Shown here piece after piece: positions 1 through 6,207 of a stretch of 11,964 nucleotides of DNA; position 1 is the first letter of the stretch, and every line of letters starts with the position of its first letter. Source of the DNA: an uncultured Chlamydiae bacterium (lineage in GTDB: Bacteria > Chlamydiota > Chlamydiia > Chlamydiales > Rhabdochlamydiaceae). A program made the position numbers and the translations under genes. The notes under the pieces were generated by a model, which saw only the letters and a list, made by a program, of their open reading frames with translations, ran no database searches and was not told the origin of the DNA. The stretch is taken from contig CAMFJP010000028.1 in assembly GCA_945957075.1 (NCBI GenBank), positions 1 through 11,964 on the forward strand. Direction: 5' to 3'.

Positions 1-16
1 AAAATAGGAGCTTTCA

Positions 17-28
17 CGTGGGCCCACG
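17..28. repeat. 12-bp GC-rich perfect palindrome
   Basis: CGTGGGCCCACG reads the same on both strands. It is a GC-rich island in AT-rich surroundings. It has no loop and no clean T-tract, so it is not called a terminator. It could be the end of something outside the window. Confidence 0.45.
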
Positions 29-37
29 GGCTTAAAA

Positions 38-55
38 AACCCAAAGTTCAGGTTA
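38..55 (+). repeat. Long-distance inverted repeat, left arm
   Basis: AACCCAAAGTTCAGGTTA is the exact reverse complement of 7220-7237. Weaker similarity continues outward, with GGCT plus an A-rich stretch on the outer side of both arms. The two arms bracket the ATPase gene and the seven-gene operon. They may be island boundary repeats or two copies of a dispersed intergenic repeat. Confidence 0.6.
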
Positions 56-116
56 TTAGGCTGTTGGTTTTTAAGGGATTAAAGTTTTTTTTATTTAAAA
101 ACCAGCGTTAACACGC

Positions 117-167
117 AAAACAACACCATGTTTTTTCAAGCTATCTGCAAAAACAACACCATGTTTT
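117..167 (+). repeat. 18-bp direct repeat, two copies, 33-bp period
   Basis: AAAACAACACCATGTTTT occurs at 117-134 and again at 150-167. It lies 29 bp before the annotated ATPase start, so it could be a repeated operator or simply a local duplication. Nothing else identifies it. Confidence 0.6.
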
Positions 168-195
168 CTTGTGTTTGATAATAAAATAATTTAAA

Positions 196-1569
196 ATGAG
201 GTTAATGAAACGAGATCTTACTGATTTTTTAATGACGTGGCTTGGTTCTAGCAATCGAAAACCGCTTGTTATTCGAGGAGCTAGACAAGTGGGCAAAACC
301 TGGCTGATTCGAAACTTAGCAGAGGCGGTAAACAAGCAGCTTATTGAGCTAAATTTTGAAAAAAAGCCCGATTTTGAATCCTTGTTTTCTTCAAATGAGC
401 CTAATGAGATTGTAGCCAATATTTCTGCATTGCTTGGTAAAACAATTGAACCTGGAAATACCATTCTTTTCTTAGATGAAATACAAGCTGCTGCCCATCT
501 TCTTGCAAAACTGCGTTGGTTTTTAGAAGAATTGCCGCAGCTTCCTGTTATTGCTGCCGGTTCTCTTTTGAATTTTGCCTTAACAGATCATGAATTTAGC
601 ATGCCGGTTGGCAGAATTAGCTATGTGTATTTAGAGCCTCTTTCATTTGAAGAGTTTTTAGATGCAGCAGGTTATACTCACCTTAGAGAGTACCTTAGAA
701 GTTATCACATAAGTAAAGAAATTTCAGCTGCAATCCATAAACAGCTTATTGTTTTATTGAAAGAGTATTTGATTGTTGGTGGCATGCCGGCTGCTGTATC
801 GTCTTGGATTACCGAAAAACAACCTGAAGCTATCAATCAAATCCATTTTGATCTTCTTGCTACGTATCGCGAAGATTTTGCAAAATATCGAGGTCGTCTT
901 ACTAGCAAGCGATTAGAAGACATATTAACATCGATTCCTCGCCAACTTGGAAAAAAATTTGTGTATTCTCATGCTAATACTGAAGTGAATACGCTCTCTT
1001 TAAAGCAGGCGATGGATCTGCTAACCAAAGCGCGTGTTTGTCATCAAGTTTTTGCAACTTCTGCAAATGGGCTCCCTCTTAACGCTGAAGTTAATGATAA
1101 ATTTTTTAAGACGATTTTGTTAGATTGTGGTCTTGTTAGTGCGGAACTTGGGCTTTCTTTACATCAGTTAAGTGCATTGTCAGAGCTTACTTTTATCAAT
1201 AGTGGGGGGTTAGCAGAGCAGCTGGTAGGTCAGCAGCTTAGAACTCTTTTCCCTCCATTTGTTCCCCCTTCATTAAATTATTGGCAGCGCACTGAGGGTA
1301 ATGCAAATGCAGAAGTTGATTATGTGATTCAACATAAAGAGCAAATTGTGCCGGTAGAAGTTAAAGCTGGAAGAACGGGAACTCTTAAATCACTTCATCA
1401 CTTTATGGAGAGTAAGGGGAAGCATTTAGCTGTTCGCATTAATTCTGATTATCCGACATTTGGTTTTGTTCAGGTAAAGACGACCACAGGTTTTACCGTA
1501 GAATATTCTCTGCTTTCTGTGCCCTTCTATCTCATTGGGCAACTTCATCGGCTTTTAACTGAGGTTTGA
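196..1569 (+). CDS. AAA ATPase, DUF4143 group (ATP-binding protein)
   Basis: A 457-residue protein with a Walker A motif GARQVGKT (residues 28-35), Walker B ILFLDEIQ (90-97) and a sensor-like stretch VIAAGSLL (about 118-125). The C-terminal part has EVDY (373-376) followed by PVEVKAG (Glu388, Lys390), the nuclease-like pattern typical of DUF4143 proteins. The AAA_14 plus DUF4143 architecture is full length. Members are common in bacterial genomes, and their role is poorly understood: ATP-dependent DNA or protein handling and toxin-antitoxin-like roles have been suggested. The start is uncertain. An ATG at 205 gives MKRDLTDF and is preceded by GAGG at only 3 nt, while the ATG at 196 has no Shine-Dalgarno. 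It is the only plus-strand gene here and converges on the HIT gene with a 25-bp 3' overlap. Family assignment is firm; function is not. Confidence 0.9.
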   Translation: MRLMKRDLTDFLMTWLGSSNRKPLVIRGARQVGKTWLIRNLAEAVNKQLIELNFEKKPDFESLFSSNEPNEIVANISALLGKTIEPGNTILFLDEIQAAAHLLAKLRWFLEELPQLPVIAAGSLLNFALTDHEFSMPVGRISYVYLEPLSFEEFLDAAGYTHLREYLRSYHISKEISAAIHKQLIVLLKEYLIVGGMPAAVSSWITEKQPEAINQIHFDLLATYREDFAKYRGRLTSKRLEDILTSIPRQLGKKFVYSHANTEVNTLSLKQAMDLLTKARVCHQVFATSANGLPLNAEVNDKFFKTILLDCGLVSAELGLSLHQLSALSELTFINSGGLAEQLVGQQLRTLFPPFVPPSLNYWQRTEGNANAEVDYVIQHKEQIVPVEVKAGRTGTLKSLHHFMESKGKHLAVRINSDYPTFGFVQVKTTTGFTVEYSLLSVPFYLIGQLHRLLTEV

Positions 1570-2156
1570 TACGATAGCTGGCAACGCCTATTTTCCTCGG
1601 CGCAGATCTCCATCAGTCGGTGCTCTTTTCTTATGGCTTTCCAATCACCGCGCTCGTGGCAGCCCAGCGCCTTTGCGAAGCGGTCGCGGAAAAATCTAGG
1701 AACGCCAAGGGCTGTATCAACGATCCATTTTTGTTGATCTATTGAAAAAAATAGATATTTTCCTTCTTGTTTAAAGAGGGTGACAATTTGTTCTATAGTA
1801 TCTAGTCGTGTTAATGCAGTTTCTGGGACAATGTCTTTGCATGTGCCTTGAAAGGGTAGAAGGTGAACATGGGAGTGAAACACTGTTTGTCCAATATTGC
1901 CGTGCTCGAATGTGGCAACGGAGCCGAAGTGTTTAAAGATAAAATGTTGTGCATTTTCGTATAATTTTTTGAAATCTGTCCATTCTTCGATTGTATATGC
2001 TCCAGCACAGCTAATGTGTCTTTTGGGGATAATGAGAAGATGTCCTTCCACAAGGGGGTGCACGTCGCATAATAGGTGAAAATGGGGGGTCTGATCAAGG
2101 ATGTAGGTGAAGGCCCAGCCCTTGGAGTCACAATGAGGACATGTGTCTTCTAGCAC
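1545..2156 (-). CDS. HIT-family nucleotide hydrolase/transferase (first paralog)
   Basis: A protein of 203 residues from the preferred GTG start. It has the histidine triad HSHVHLLP (His94, His96, His98), an N-terminal CPHC pair (Cys6, Cys9) that may bind zinc as in some HIT proteins, and the usual PLVEGHLLIIPKRH strand-turn. HIT proteins hydrolyse or transfer nucleoside phosphates through a covalent nucleotidyl-histidine. A C-terminal extension (about 130-190) resembles that of the second HIT gene of the operon (RFAKALG...ERGDW against LSAKAIG...ERANW). GTG at 2156 is preceded by AGGAG with a 5-nt spacer and overlaps the SAHH-like stop by 7 bp. Upstream ATGs at 2249 and 2228 would run 70-100 bp into that gene and add residues not expected in the family. 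It is the last gene of the operon. The substrate is unknown. Confidence 0.85.
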   Translation of the reverse strand: MLEDTCPHCDSKGWAFTYILDQTPHFHLLCDVHPLVEGHLLIIPKRHISCAGAYTIEEWTDFKKLYENAQHFIFKHFGSVATFEHGNIGQTVFHSHVHLLPFQGTCKDIVPETALTRLDTIEQIVTLFKQEGKYLFFSIDQQKWIVDTALGVPRFFRDRFAKALGCHERGDWKAIRKEHRLMEICAEENRRCQLSYQTSVKSR

Positions 2157-3370
2157 ACAAGCTCCTGGGTGGTTTGTAGCAAAAATGTGCGGGTTACAGC
2201 TGTATGTAGGCTGTCTGGATAGGTCCATATTTTGTCCTCTTGTGTACAAGCAAAGCTGGGCTCGTAGACATCAAGCCAGGTTTGTGCAACTTCTGTGTGA
2301 ATAGATAGGGGTGAATGGTGTAATCCAGATTCTATTTTGCCTTGAGCTATAAGGTGCATACACAGGAATAGTTCTGCATAAATCATATCCAAGATGTATC
2401 CCAAAATGCTTCGATCTCTGAAATTGACCGGGGTGCCTTGATGTAAAAGATAAAAACAGTGGCCATTTTTCTGTGTGTAGCGCCATACAACGGCGTTGAT
2501 TTTTTCACAGGTGCACTCGTTTGCAAATGCTACTAAATCAAATTCTTCATTTTTAGCGGATGCACTTACAAGTACTGCGTTATCGCGAATATAGGGGATA
2601 TCCTCTTTGCGCACGGAGGTTTTTCCTGTACATCCAACAATCAGATCGGATGTAGATAGGATCGTCTTTAAGGGGCCAATGCGATGACCTTCAAGGCGCG
2701 CGCGAATACAGCGAGCGGGATCTATGTCGTATACCATGACAGTGGATTCTCTTCCCTTGAGTGCAATGGATGTTGATGTGCCGATTTTTCCATATCCAAT
2801 GACCCCACAAGAGATCCCTTGAAGAATCCCATTGAATTCTTCGCGAAAAATGCGCTCTGTGCTGTAAACTACAGAGTCGCCGATTACTGTGTCTTCAATG
2901 TCTTTGATAGGGCTTTGTGCCATAGAAAGAACGGGCGTACTATGAACGCCTGCCATTTGATAGCGCCAGTGGCCGTTGTTTGTATCTTCTACAATCCCTA
3001 AAAAATGGGGAAATTTAGAAAGATTGTCGCAACAACCTGCTAAATACCCTCCCACTTCTTGAACAAGTAGGGGTGTTTCATCTTTTTCTAAGATTTCTTG
3101 AATTTTTTTCCCTGAATATAAGAATGCTTCATCGATTCCTTCAGGAAGATAAACGGGGATGCCTTTTTCGCGCAGCGCCTTAATTGTGAGAAGATCTGCT
3201 GAATACGGAATTGCAATCACAAGTGTGACAGGAAATACCTCATGCACTAAATGGATATAGCTTTCTGCTGTTGGCAAGACGTGAGTGATGAGTACAGAAT
3301 GGCACTTTTGGCTATTTGGATATTTTTTTATAAGCTTTTTCAATACATGTAATATGTGTTTATTAGACAT
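2150..3370 (-). CDS. Adenosylhomocysteinase-like NAD-binding protein, divergent active site
   Basis: A protein of 406 residues from the ATG in the element's terminal repeat. The Rossmann segment GVIGYGKIG (189-197), acidic VYDIDP (213-218), then TSDLIVGCTGKTS, follow the S-adenosylhomocysteine hydrolase pattern, as do GIVEDTNNGHWRYQ (about 125-138) and GTPVNF with SILGYILD near the C-terminus. SAHH reversibly splits adenosylhomocysteine using bound NAD. Here the family DDGGD motif reads EVGGY, the TKSKFDN segment with the catalytic Lys/Asp/Asn is not recognisable, the spacing before the Rossmann loop is shorter, and the C-terminal KxxHYRY tail is missing. NAD binding looks retained but ordinary SAHH chemistry does not. 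The N-terminus is set by the mobile element: ATG at 3370 has GGAG 9 nt upstream, and an alternative ATG at 3385 inside the element would add MELRK. It overlaps the downstream HIT gene. It may have once been fused to the upstream kinase. Confidence 0.8.
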   Translation of the reverse strand: MSNKHILHVLKKLIKKYPNSQKCHSVLITHVLPTAESYIHLVHEVFPVTLVIAIPYSADLLTIKALREKGIPVYLPEGIDEAFLYSGKKIQEILEKDETPLLVQEVGGYLAGCCDNLSKFPHFLGIVEDTNNGHWRYQMAGVHSTPVLSMAQSPIKDIEDTVIGDSVVYSTERIFREEFNGILQGISCGVIGYGKIGTSTSIALKGRESTVMVYDIDPARCIRARLEGHRIGPLKTILSTSDLIVGCTGKTSVRKEDIPYIRDNAVLVSASAKNEEFDLVAFANECTCEKINAVVWRYTQKNGHCFYLLHQGTPVNFRDRSILGYILDMIYAELFLCMHLIAQGKIESGLHHSPLSIHTEVAQTWLDVYEPSFACTQEDKIWTYPDSLHTAVTRTFLLQTTQELVC

Positions 3371-3383
3371 CTTGCGTAACTCC
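3368..3383 (-). promoter_or_regulatory. Element-borne Shine-Dalgarno and start codon (copy 1)
   Basis: On the minus strand the terminus reads GGAG (3383-3380), a 9-nt spacer, then ATG (3370-3368). The spacing is suitable and the ATG is in frame with the SAHH-like gene. The same arrangement occurs at copy 2, with one base different in the spacer. Confidence 0.7.
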
Positions 3384-3392
3384 ATTTGTTTG

Positions 3393-3460
3393 GCAGCTTT
3401 AAACCCAAATTTCTCGGCAATATGTCGCCATATTATCTCGAAATTTGGGTTTAAAGCTGC
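3393..3460. repeat. 21-bp perfect inverted repeat inside element copy 1
   Basis: The arms at 3393-3413 and 3440-3460 are exact reverse complements (GCAGCTTTAAACCCAAATTTC on one side) separated by 26 bases. In RNA this would be a strong stem between the kinase and SAHH-like cistrons, and could attenuate or stabilise the message. There is no U-run after it on the minus strand, so a simple intrinsic terminator is not evident. Confidence 0.85.
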
Positions 3461-3493
3461 TCAACAATCACAAGTGTTACCAAGCAAAGCAAG

Positions 3494-4156
3494 TTATGCA
3501 AGAGGTCTATTATTTAAAATTGGTATAAGTTGCTCTTGGACTTTGTAAATGGGGCTATTTCCATTGATACAAAAAACGTTAGGCTGGCTACGGACAAAAT
3601 CCATTACTTTTTTTGTTGTGCGCTCAAACTGCCAAAGCCTTGCTTTGGCAGCTTCTTCTTTGTCACTTTCCCTGGAGGTTAATGGAATTGCACATGCATC
3701 GCATGTGTCGGGGTTTAGTGGTGGTGTTGTTGCCTTGTTATAGATTCTTTCGCATTGGGGGCAGCTTATGCGCTCTGTCATCCTTTGCAGGGCGGTTTTG
3801 GGTTCTACTTCGACGCACAACGTTTTCACTTGGTATTCAGGATGTTTTTGTAAAAAGCCATGAAGACTTTCTAATTGAGACAGTGTTTGAGGAAAACCAT
3901 CTAAAACAAACGGGAATTTTTTCTTGATACACTCTTCTAGTCTTTTAAGTACTATTTCTGTGATGAGCGCGTCGGGTACTTGTTTGCCTTCTTGTATTAA
4001 CGCCTGTGTTTGTTTTCCTATTGGGGTGTTTTCCTTTACCTCTTTGCGCAAAATATCTCCGGAAGCAATATGCTGTGTAGCATACGGTTTCATAAACTGT
4101 CCTATAGTCCCTTTGCCGCTACCTGGGGATCCTAGTAAAATATATCCTTGAATCAT
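3494..4156 (-). CDS. Adenylate-kinase-like nucleoside monophosphate kinase
   Basis: A protein of 220 residues, close to the size of E. coli Adk (214). It shows the P-loop GSPGSGKGT (9-17), SGDILR (32-37), a VPD segment (60-62), and a LID domain with four cysteines (132, 135, 152, 155) of the zinc-binding type, then R-x-SD-KEE...KARL. Such enzymes move phosphate from ATP to AMP. The conserved DGFPRT motif reads DGFPQT: Gln90 replaces the Arg that grips the NMP phosphate, so substrate or activity may differ from housekeeping Adk. The start overlaps the MazG-like stop as ATGA, with AAGG just upstream. The last four residues (RPLA) and the stop codon lie inside the mobile element, and without it the frame continues into the SAHH-like gene. 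Fold is certain; the substrate is not. It could be the only Adk of the genome, but the operon context argues for a specialised role. I give no symbol for that reason. Confidence 0.85.
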   Translation of the reverse strand: MIQGYILLGSPGSGKGTIGQFMKPYATQHIASGDILRKEVKENTPIGKQTQALIQEGKQVPDALITEIVLKRLEECIKKKFPFVLDGFPQTLSQLESLHGFLQKHPEYQVKTLCVEVEPKTALQRMTERISCPQCERIYNKATTPPLNPDTCDACAIPLTSRESDKEEAAKARLWQFERTTKKVMDFVRSQPNVFCINGNSPIYKVQEQLIPILNNRPLA

Positions 4157-4455
4157 AAGACCTTTTGCATGAGTAGGCGTTTTTCAAATCCGCCGCGGTT
4201 ATTCCGTTTATTTTGTTTAACTAAATTAATTTCTGCGGAGTCAAACGATTTGAATTTAATAATTGCGTCTAAGACTTCATAAATATCGGCTAATTCTTCG
4301 ATGTTTTCTGCTTGAAGGTATTCATGCACTTCTTCAAGCAGTTTCTTTTTTAATTCTTCTGCGTATTTGCAATCATCTAACGTAGTAAATTTAAAACGAC
4401 TTAATTCGTTTACAGGAATAACATTCGGAATCTCATCACGGACAAGTTTATCCAT
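4153..4455 (-). CDS. MazG-like NTP pyrophosphohydrolase (small, PRA-PH-like)
   Basis: A 100-residue protein starting MDKLVRDEIPN, the hallmark of small MazG-superfamily proteins often labelled phosphoribosyl-ATP pyrophosphohydrolase. The metal-binding pattern is present: KLLEEVHEYL (about 38-47), then EELADIYEVLDAI (about 54-66), all-alpha, with the C-terminal GGFEKRL also usual in the group. These enzymes cleave NTPs or NTP analogues to the monophosphate and pyrophosphate. No other histidine-pathway gene is present, so a role in histidine synthesis is unlikely. The start overlaps the PLP-enzyme stop by 8 bp and has AAGGGG a few bases upstream. The stop overlaps the kinase start as ATGA. An NTP-to-NMP enzyme next to an NMP kinase fits a nucleotide pathway or a house-cleaning step for a modified nucleotide. 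Confidence 0.85.
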   Translation of the reverse strand: MDKLVRDEIPNVIPVNELSRFKFTTLDDCKYAEELKKKLLEEVHEYLQAENIEELADIYEVLDAIIKFKSFDSAEINLVKQNKRNNRGGFEKRLLMQKVL

Positions 4456-5581
4456 ATAGCCCCTTTAAAAGATCACAAAAATGATTAATTTCTTCATAAG
4501 TATTTTGGTGGCCTAAGCTTAATCTCACAGTCCCCTGAGGCAAAGTTCCCAATCTACGATGTATCAAGGGAGCACAATGCAATCCACAGCGGACAGCTAT
4601 TGCTTGCTGATTAAGTAGATAGCCTATTTCATTAGCGAAAAAATCCTTCATAGTAAAAGATAATAGCGGCACCTTGTGGTCCAGTGATTGAGTTCCATAA
4701 AGTGTTAGACCCGGCACTTTTTGAAGTAAACAGATCGCTTGCTCTGTCAATAGCATAATATTTTGCCTGAGCTTGTCCATTCCATATTTTTCAATATAGG
4801 ACAGAGATCCTTTTAGGCCCGCAATCCCCATGTAATTTAAAGTTCCCGATTCGAATTTGTCTGGACCTATTTCTGGATGAAATAGGGACAGAGAATGCAG
4901 ACCACTGCCTCCTTCGTAAAGGGTAGATAGAGTATCTGCATCTTTAACATATAAAAACCCAACACCTGGAGGCCCAAGTAGCGATTTGTGCCCCGTGCCA
5001 GCAATGTAATTTGCGTAGTTTGCAAAATCCACGGAAAATATTCCAGCCGTTTGCGCTACGTCAACAAGAAGGGCAATACCCAGACGATGCGCAAGTACTC
5101 CCACTTCCTTGACTGGGGATAAAACGCCTAGAACGTTCGAAGCATGATTTAATACAATGAGAGCTGTATTTGGACGTATCATCTGTTCCAATAAAGATAG
5201 GTCAAAAAAACCATCTGTATTTGGGTGCCATACGTCATACGTGATTTTACCATCGCTTGATAGCTTATGCAAGGGACGCACGACAGCATTGTGTTCGAAA
5301 CCACTGATGATAACGTGGTCGCCTTGTTTTAAAAACCCTTTGAGCACAATGTTGATTGCGTGTGTCGCATTATGGGTAAATGAGATTTGATTTGGGTTTT
5401 CAGCGTTTACAAGATGTGCAAGTTTGGATCTAACTTCTTGAATAAGCTCGTGGGCGGCATCCGCTAAAGCGTAACTGCCTCTACCTGGACTTGTCCCAAT
5501 GGTCTGCATATAGGCCGCTATCTCCTCCAGTACTTCTAGGGGTTTTGGCCTGCTTGTACTGGCATGATCAAAGTAAATCAT
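4448..5581 (-). CDS. Class V PLP enzyme, cysteine desulfurase-like
   Basis: A protein of 377 residues starting MIYFDHASTSRPKP, the normal family N-terminus. PLP-site features are visible: NATHAINIVLKG, VDVAQTAG (Asp and Gln near the cofactor), and GTGHKSLLGPPG with the Schiff-base Lys199. Near the C-terminus, AVRCGLHCAPL places Cys336 where group II (SufS/Csd-type) desulfurases hold the catalytic Cys. The closest pattern I recognise is the TIGR01977 cysteine desulfurase family, usually not the housekeeping IscS/SufS and often of unknown substrate. It could deliver sulfur or act as an aminotransferase or lyase. No scaffold or Suf partner gene lies nearby. ATG at 5581 overlaps the second HIT gene's stop as ATGA. 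An in-frame ATG at 5635 would add 18 residues lying inside that gene and is rejected. Confidence 0.88.
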   Translation of the reverse strand: MIYFDHASTSRPKPLEVLEEIAAYMQTIGTSPGRGSYALADAAHELIQEVRSKLAHLVNAENPNQISFTHNATHAINIVLKGFLKQGDHVIISGFEHNAVVRPLHKLSSDGKITYDVWHPNTDGFFDLSLLEQMIRPNTALIVLNHASNVLGVLSPVKEVGVLAHRLGIALLVDVAQTAGIFSVDFANYANYIAGTGHKSLLGPPGVGFLYVKDADTLSTLYEGGSGLHSLSLFHPEIGPDKFESGTLNYMGIAGLKGSLSYIEKYGMDKLRQNIMLLTEQAICLLQKVPGLTLYGTQSLDHKVPLLSFTMKDFFANEIGYLLNQQAIAVRCGLHCAPLIHRRLGTLPQGTVRLSLGHQNTYEEINHFCDLLKGLYG

Positions 5582-6207
5582 TGCAGAATCTGTTTTCCCT
5601 CTAACATAAGTGTGCACGATGTATAATTTTCCCAATTGGCCCTTTCAGGGAATCCAATGGCTTTAGCCGAAAGTGTACGTAGCAAATGAGGCTCTACTAG
5701 TTTGTCTTTGGCAATATAAAAACGATTTTCCATTCCTGGCTCAACAACAAGCAAGTATTCATTGTATCTTTCATACAAGGCGCAAAGGTCTGCATTTGAT
5801 TGGTAGGTAAGATATTTAAAGTGTACGCTAAGTTGTGCATGTAAAGGAATGTGTTTGGGAATGAGGTGTTCATGGTAATGATGACAGGATCTTGTCGAGC
5901 TGTCTCGCAGTAAGCAATGCCCAGCTCTTCCATGCTCATAGCGGGTGATGGGTTCTTTAAAAGCTTGATATAGCTGTTCGCAAGCATCATTTCGTAAGCG
6001 TATTGCTTCTTCTTGTAGTTCTTCTGGTAGCTCTCCAAGACATCCGTAGTGTTCCCGGCTTGTCAGCAATAAATGCCCTGGGACAAGAGCAAAAGGATCT
6101 AGCATGAGAGTGAAATGCTCTGTTTGTTTTAGTATTAATTCCAAAGAGGGTTGGCAAAATACACATTTTTTAGTTGCATCTTTTTGAAATTCGATGGGCG
6201 ATGTCAT
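5578..6207 (-). CDS. HIT-family protein (second paralog)
   Basis: A protein of 209 residues from ATG 6207. It carries CVFC (Cys15, Cys18), LVPGHLLLTSREH (41-53), YEHGRAG (90-96) and the triad HYHEHLIP (His110, His112, His114). The Glu between the last two histidines is less usual than a hydrophobic residue. It shares the order of motifs and a C-terminal extension with the HIT gene at the other end of the operon, so the two are diverged paralogs. The expected activity is nucleotidyl-histidine chemistry: hydrolysis or transfer of an NMP or ADP-linked compound. ATG 6207 overlaps the transporter stop as ATGA. The upstream in-frame ATGs at 6372 and 6222 lie in the transporter gene and encode nothing family-like. 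Confidence 0.85.
   Translation of the reverse strand: MTSPIEFQKDATKKCVFCQPSLELILKQTEHFTLMLDPFALVPGHLLLTSREHYGCLGELPEELQEEAIRLRNDACEQLYQAFKEPITRYEHGRAGHCLLRDSSTRSCHHYHEHLIPKHIPLHAQLSVHFKYLTYQSNADLCALYERYNEYLLVVEPGMENRFYIAKDKLVEPHLLRTLSAKAIGFPERANWENYTSCTLMLEGKQILQ

Larger units (their letters stand above)
1..195. other. Repeat-rich AT-rich intergenic region
   Basis: No convincing gene is seen before the ATPase start. The stretch holds a 12-bp perfect palindrome (CGTGGGCCCACG, 17-28), one arm of a long-distance inverted repeat (38-55) and an 18-bp tandem direct repeat (117-134 and 150-167). The last 30 bases before the ATPase are very AT-rich, with -10-like runs (GATAAT at 176-181), but no -35 box can be assigned with confidence. 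The ATPase promoter is probably here. Confidence 0.5.
3364..3509 (-). mobile_element. MITE-like element, copy 1 (146 bp, TA-flanked)
   Basis: The ends TAGACATCTTGCGTAACT (3364-3381) and the reverse complement of 3492-3509 match at 16 of 18 positions. Each end carries TA, consistent with TA target duplication as in IS630/Tc1-mariner type elements (family inferred). No transposase is encoded. Inside is a 21-bp perfect inverted repeat. Sequence next to both termini matches copy 2 at 8045-8160: CTCCATTTGTTT on one side, and a run from TGCTCAA to AAGCAAAGC on the other. Read on the minus strand, the upstream terminus gives the kinase its last residues RPLA and TAA stop, and the downstream terminus gives the SAHH-like gene GGAG and ATG. 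Confidence 0.85.

Noticed and set aside
17..28. GC-rich palindrome as a terminator of an upstream gene
   Set aside because: No loop and no T-tract next to it, and no gene end is visible in the window.
2157..2249. Longer HIT protein starting at ATG 2249 or 2228
   Set aside because: It would overlap the SAHH-like gene by up to 100 bp; the GTG at 2156 has AGGAG at 5 nt and gives a normal HIT N-terminus.
3629..3651. 10-bp perfect hairpin with 3-nt loop inside the kinase gene (CTGCCAAAGC/GCTTTGGCAG)
   Set aside because: It encodes conserved LID/CORE residues and has no T-tract; probably chance. Its resemblance to TTTGGCAGCTT in the elements is short and not backed by other similarity.
4153..4455. 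HisE role in histidine synthesis for the MazG-like protein
   Set aside because: No other his gene is nearby, and the KLVRDEIPN start belongs to a general small MazG-like group often mislabelled as HisE.
5582..5635. 18-residue N-terminal extension of the PLP enzyme
   Set aside because: The family normally begins IYFDxA; ATG 5581 makes an ATGA overlap.
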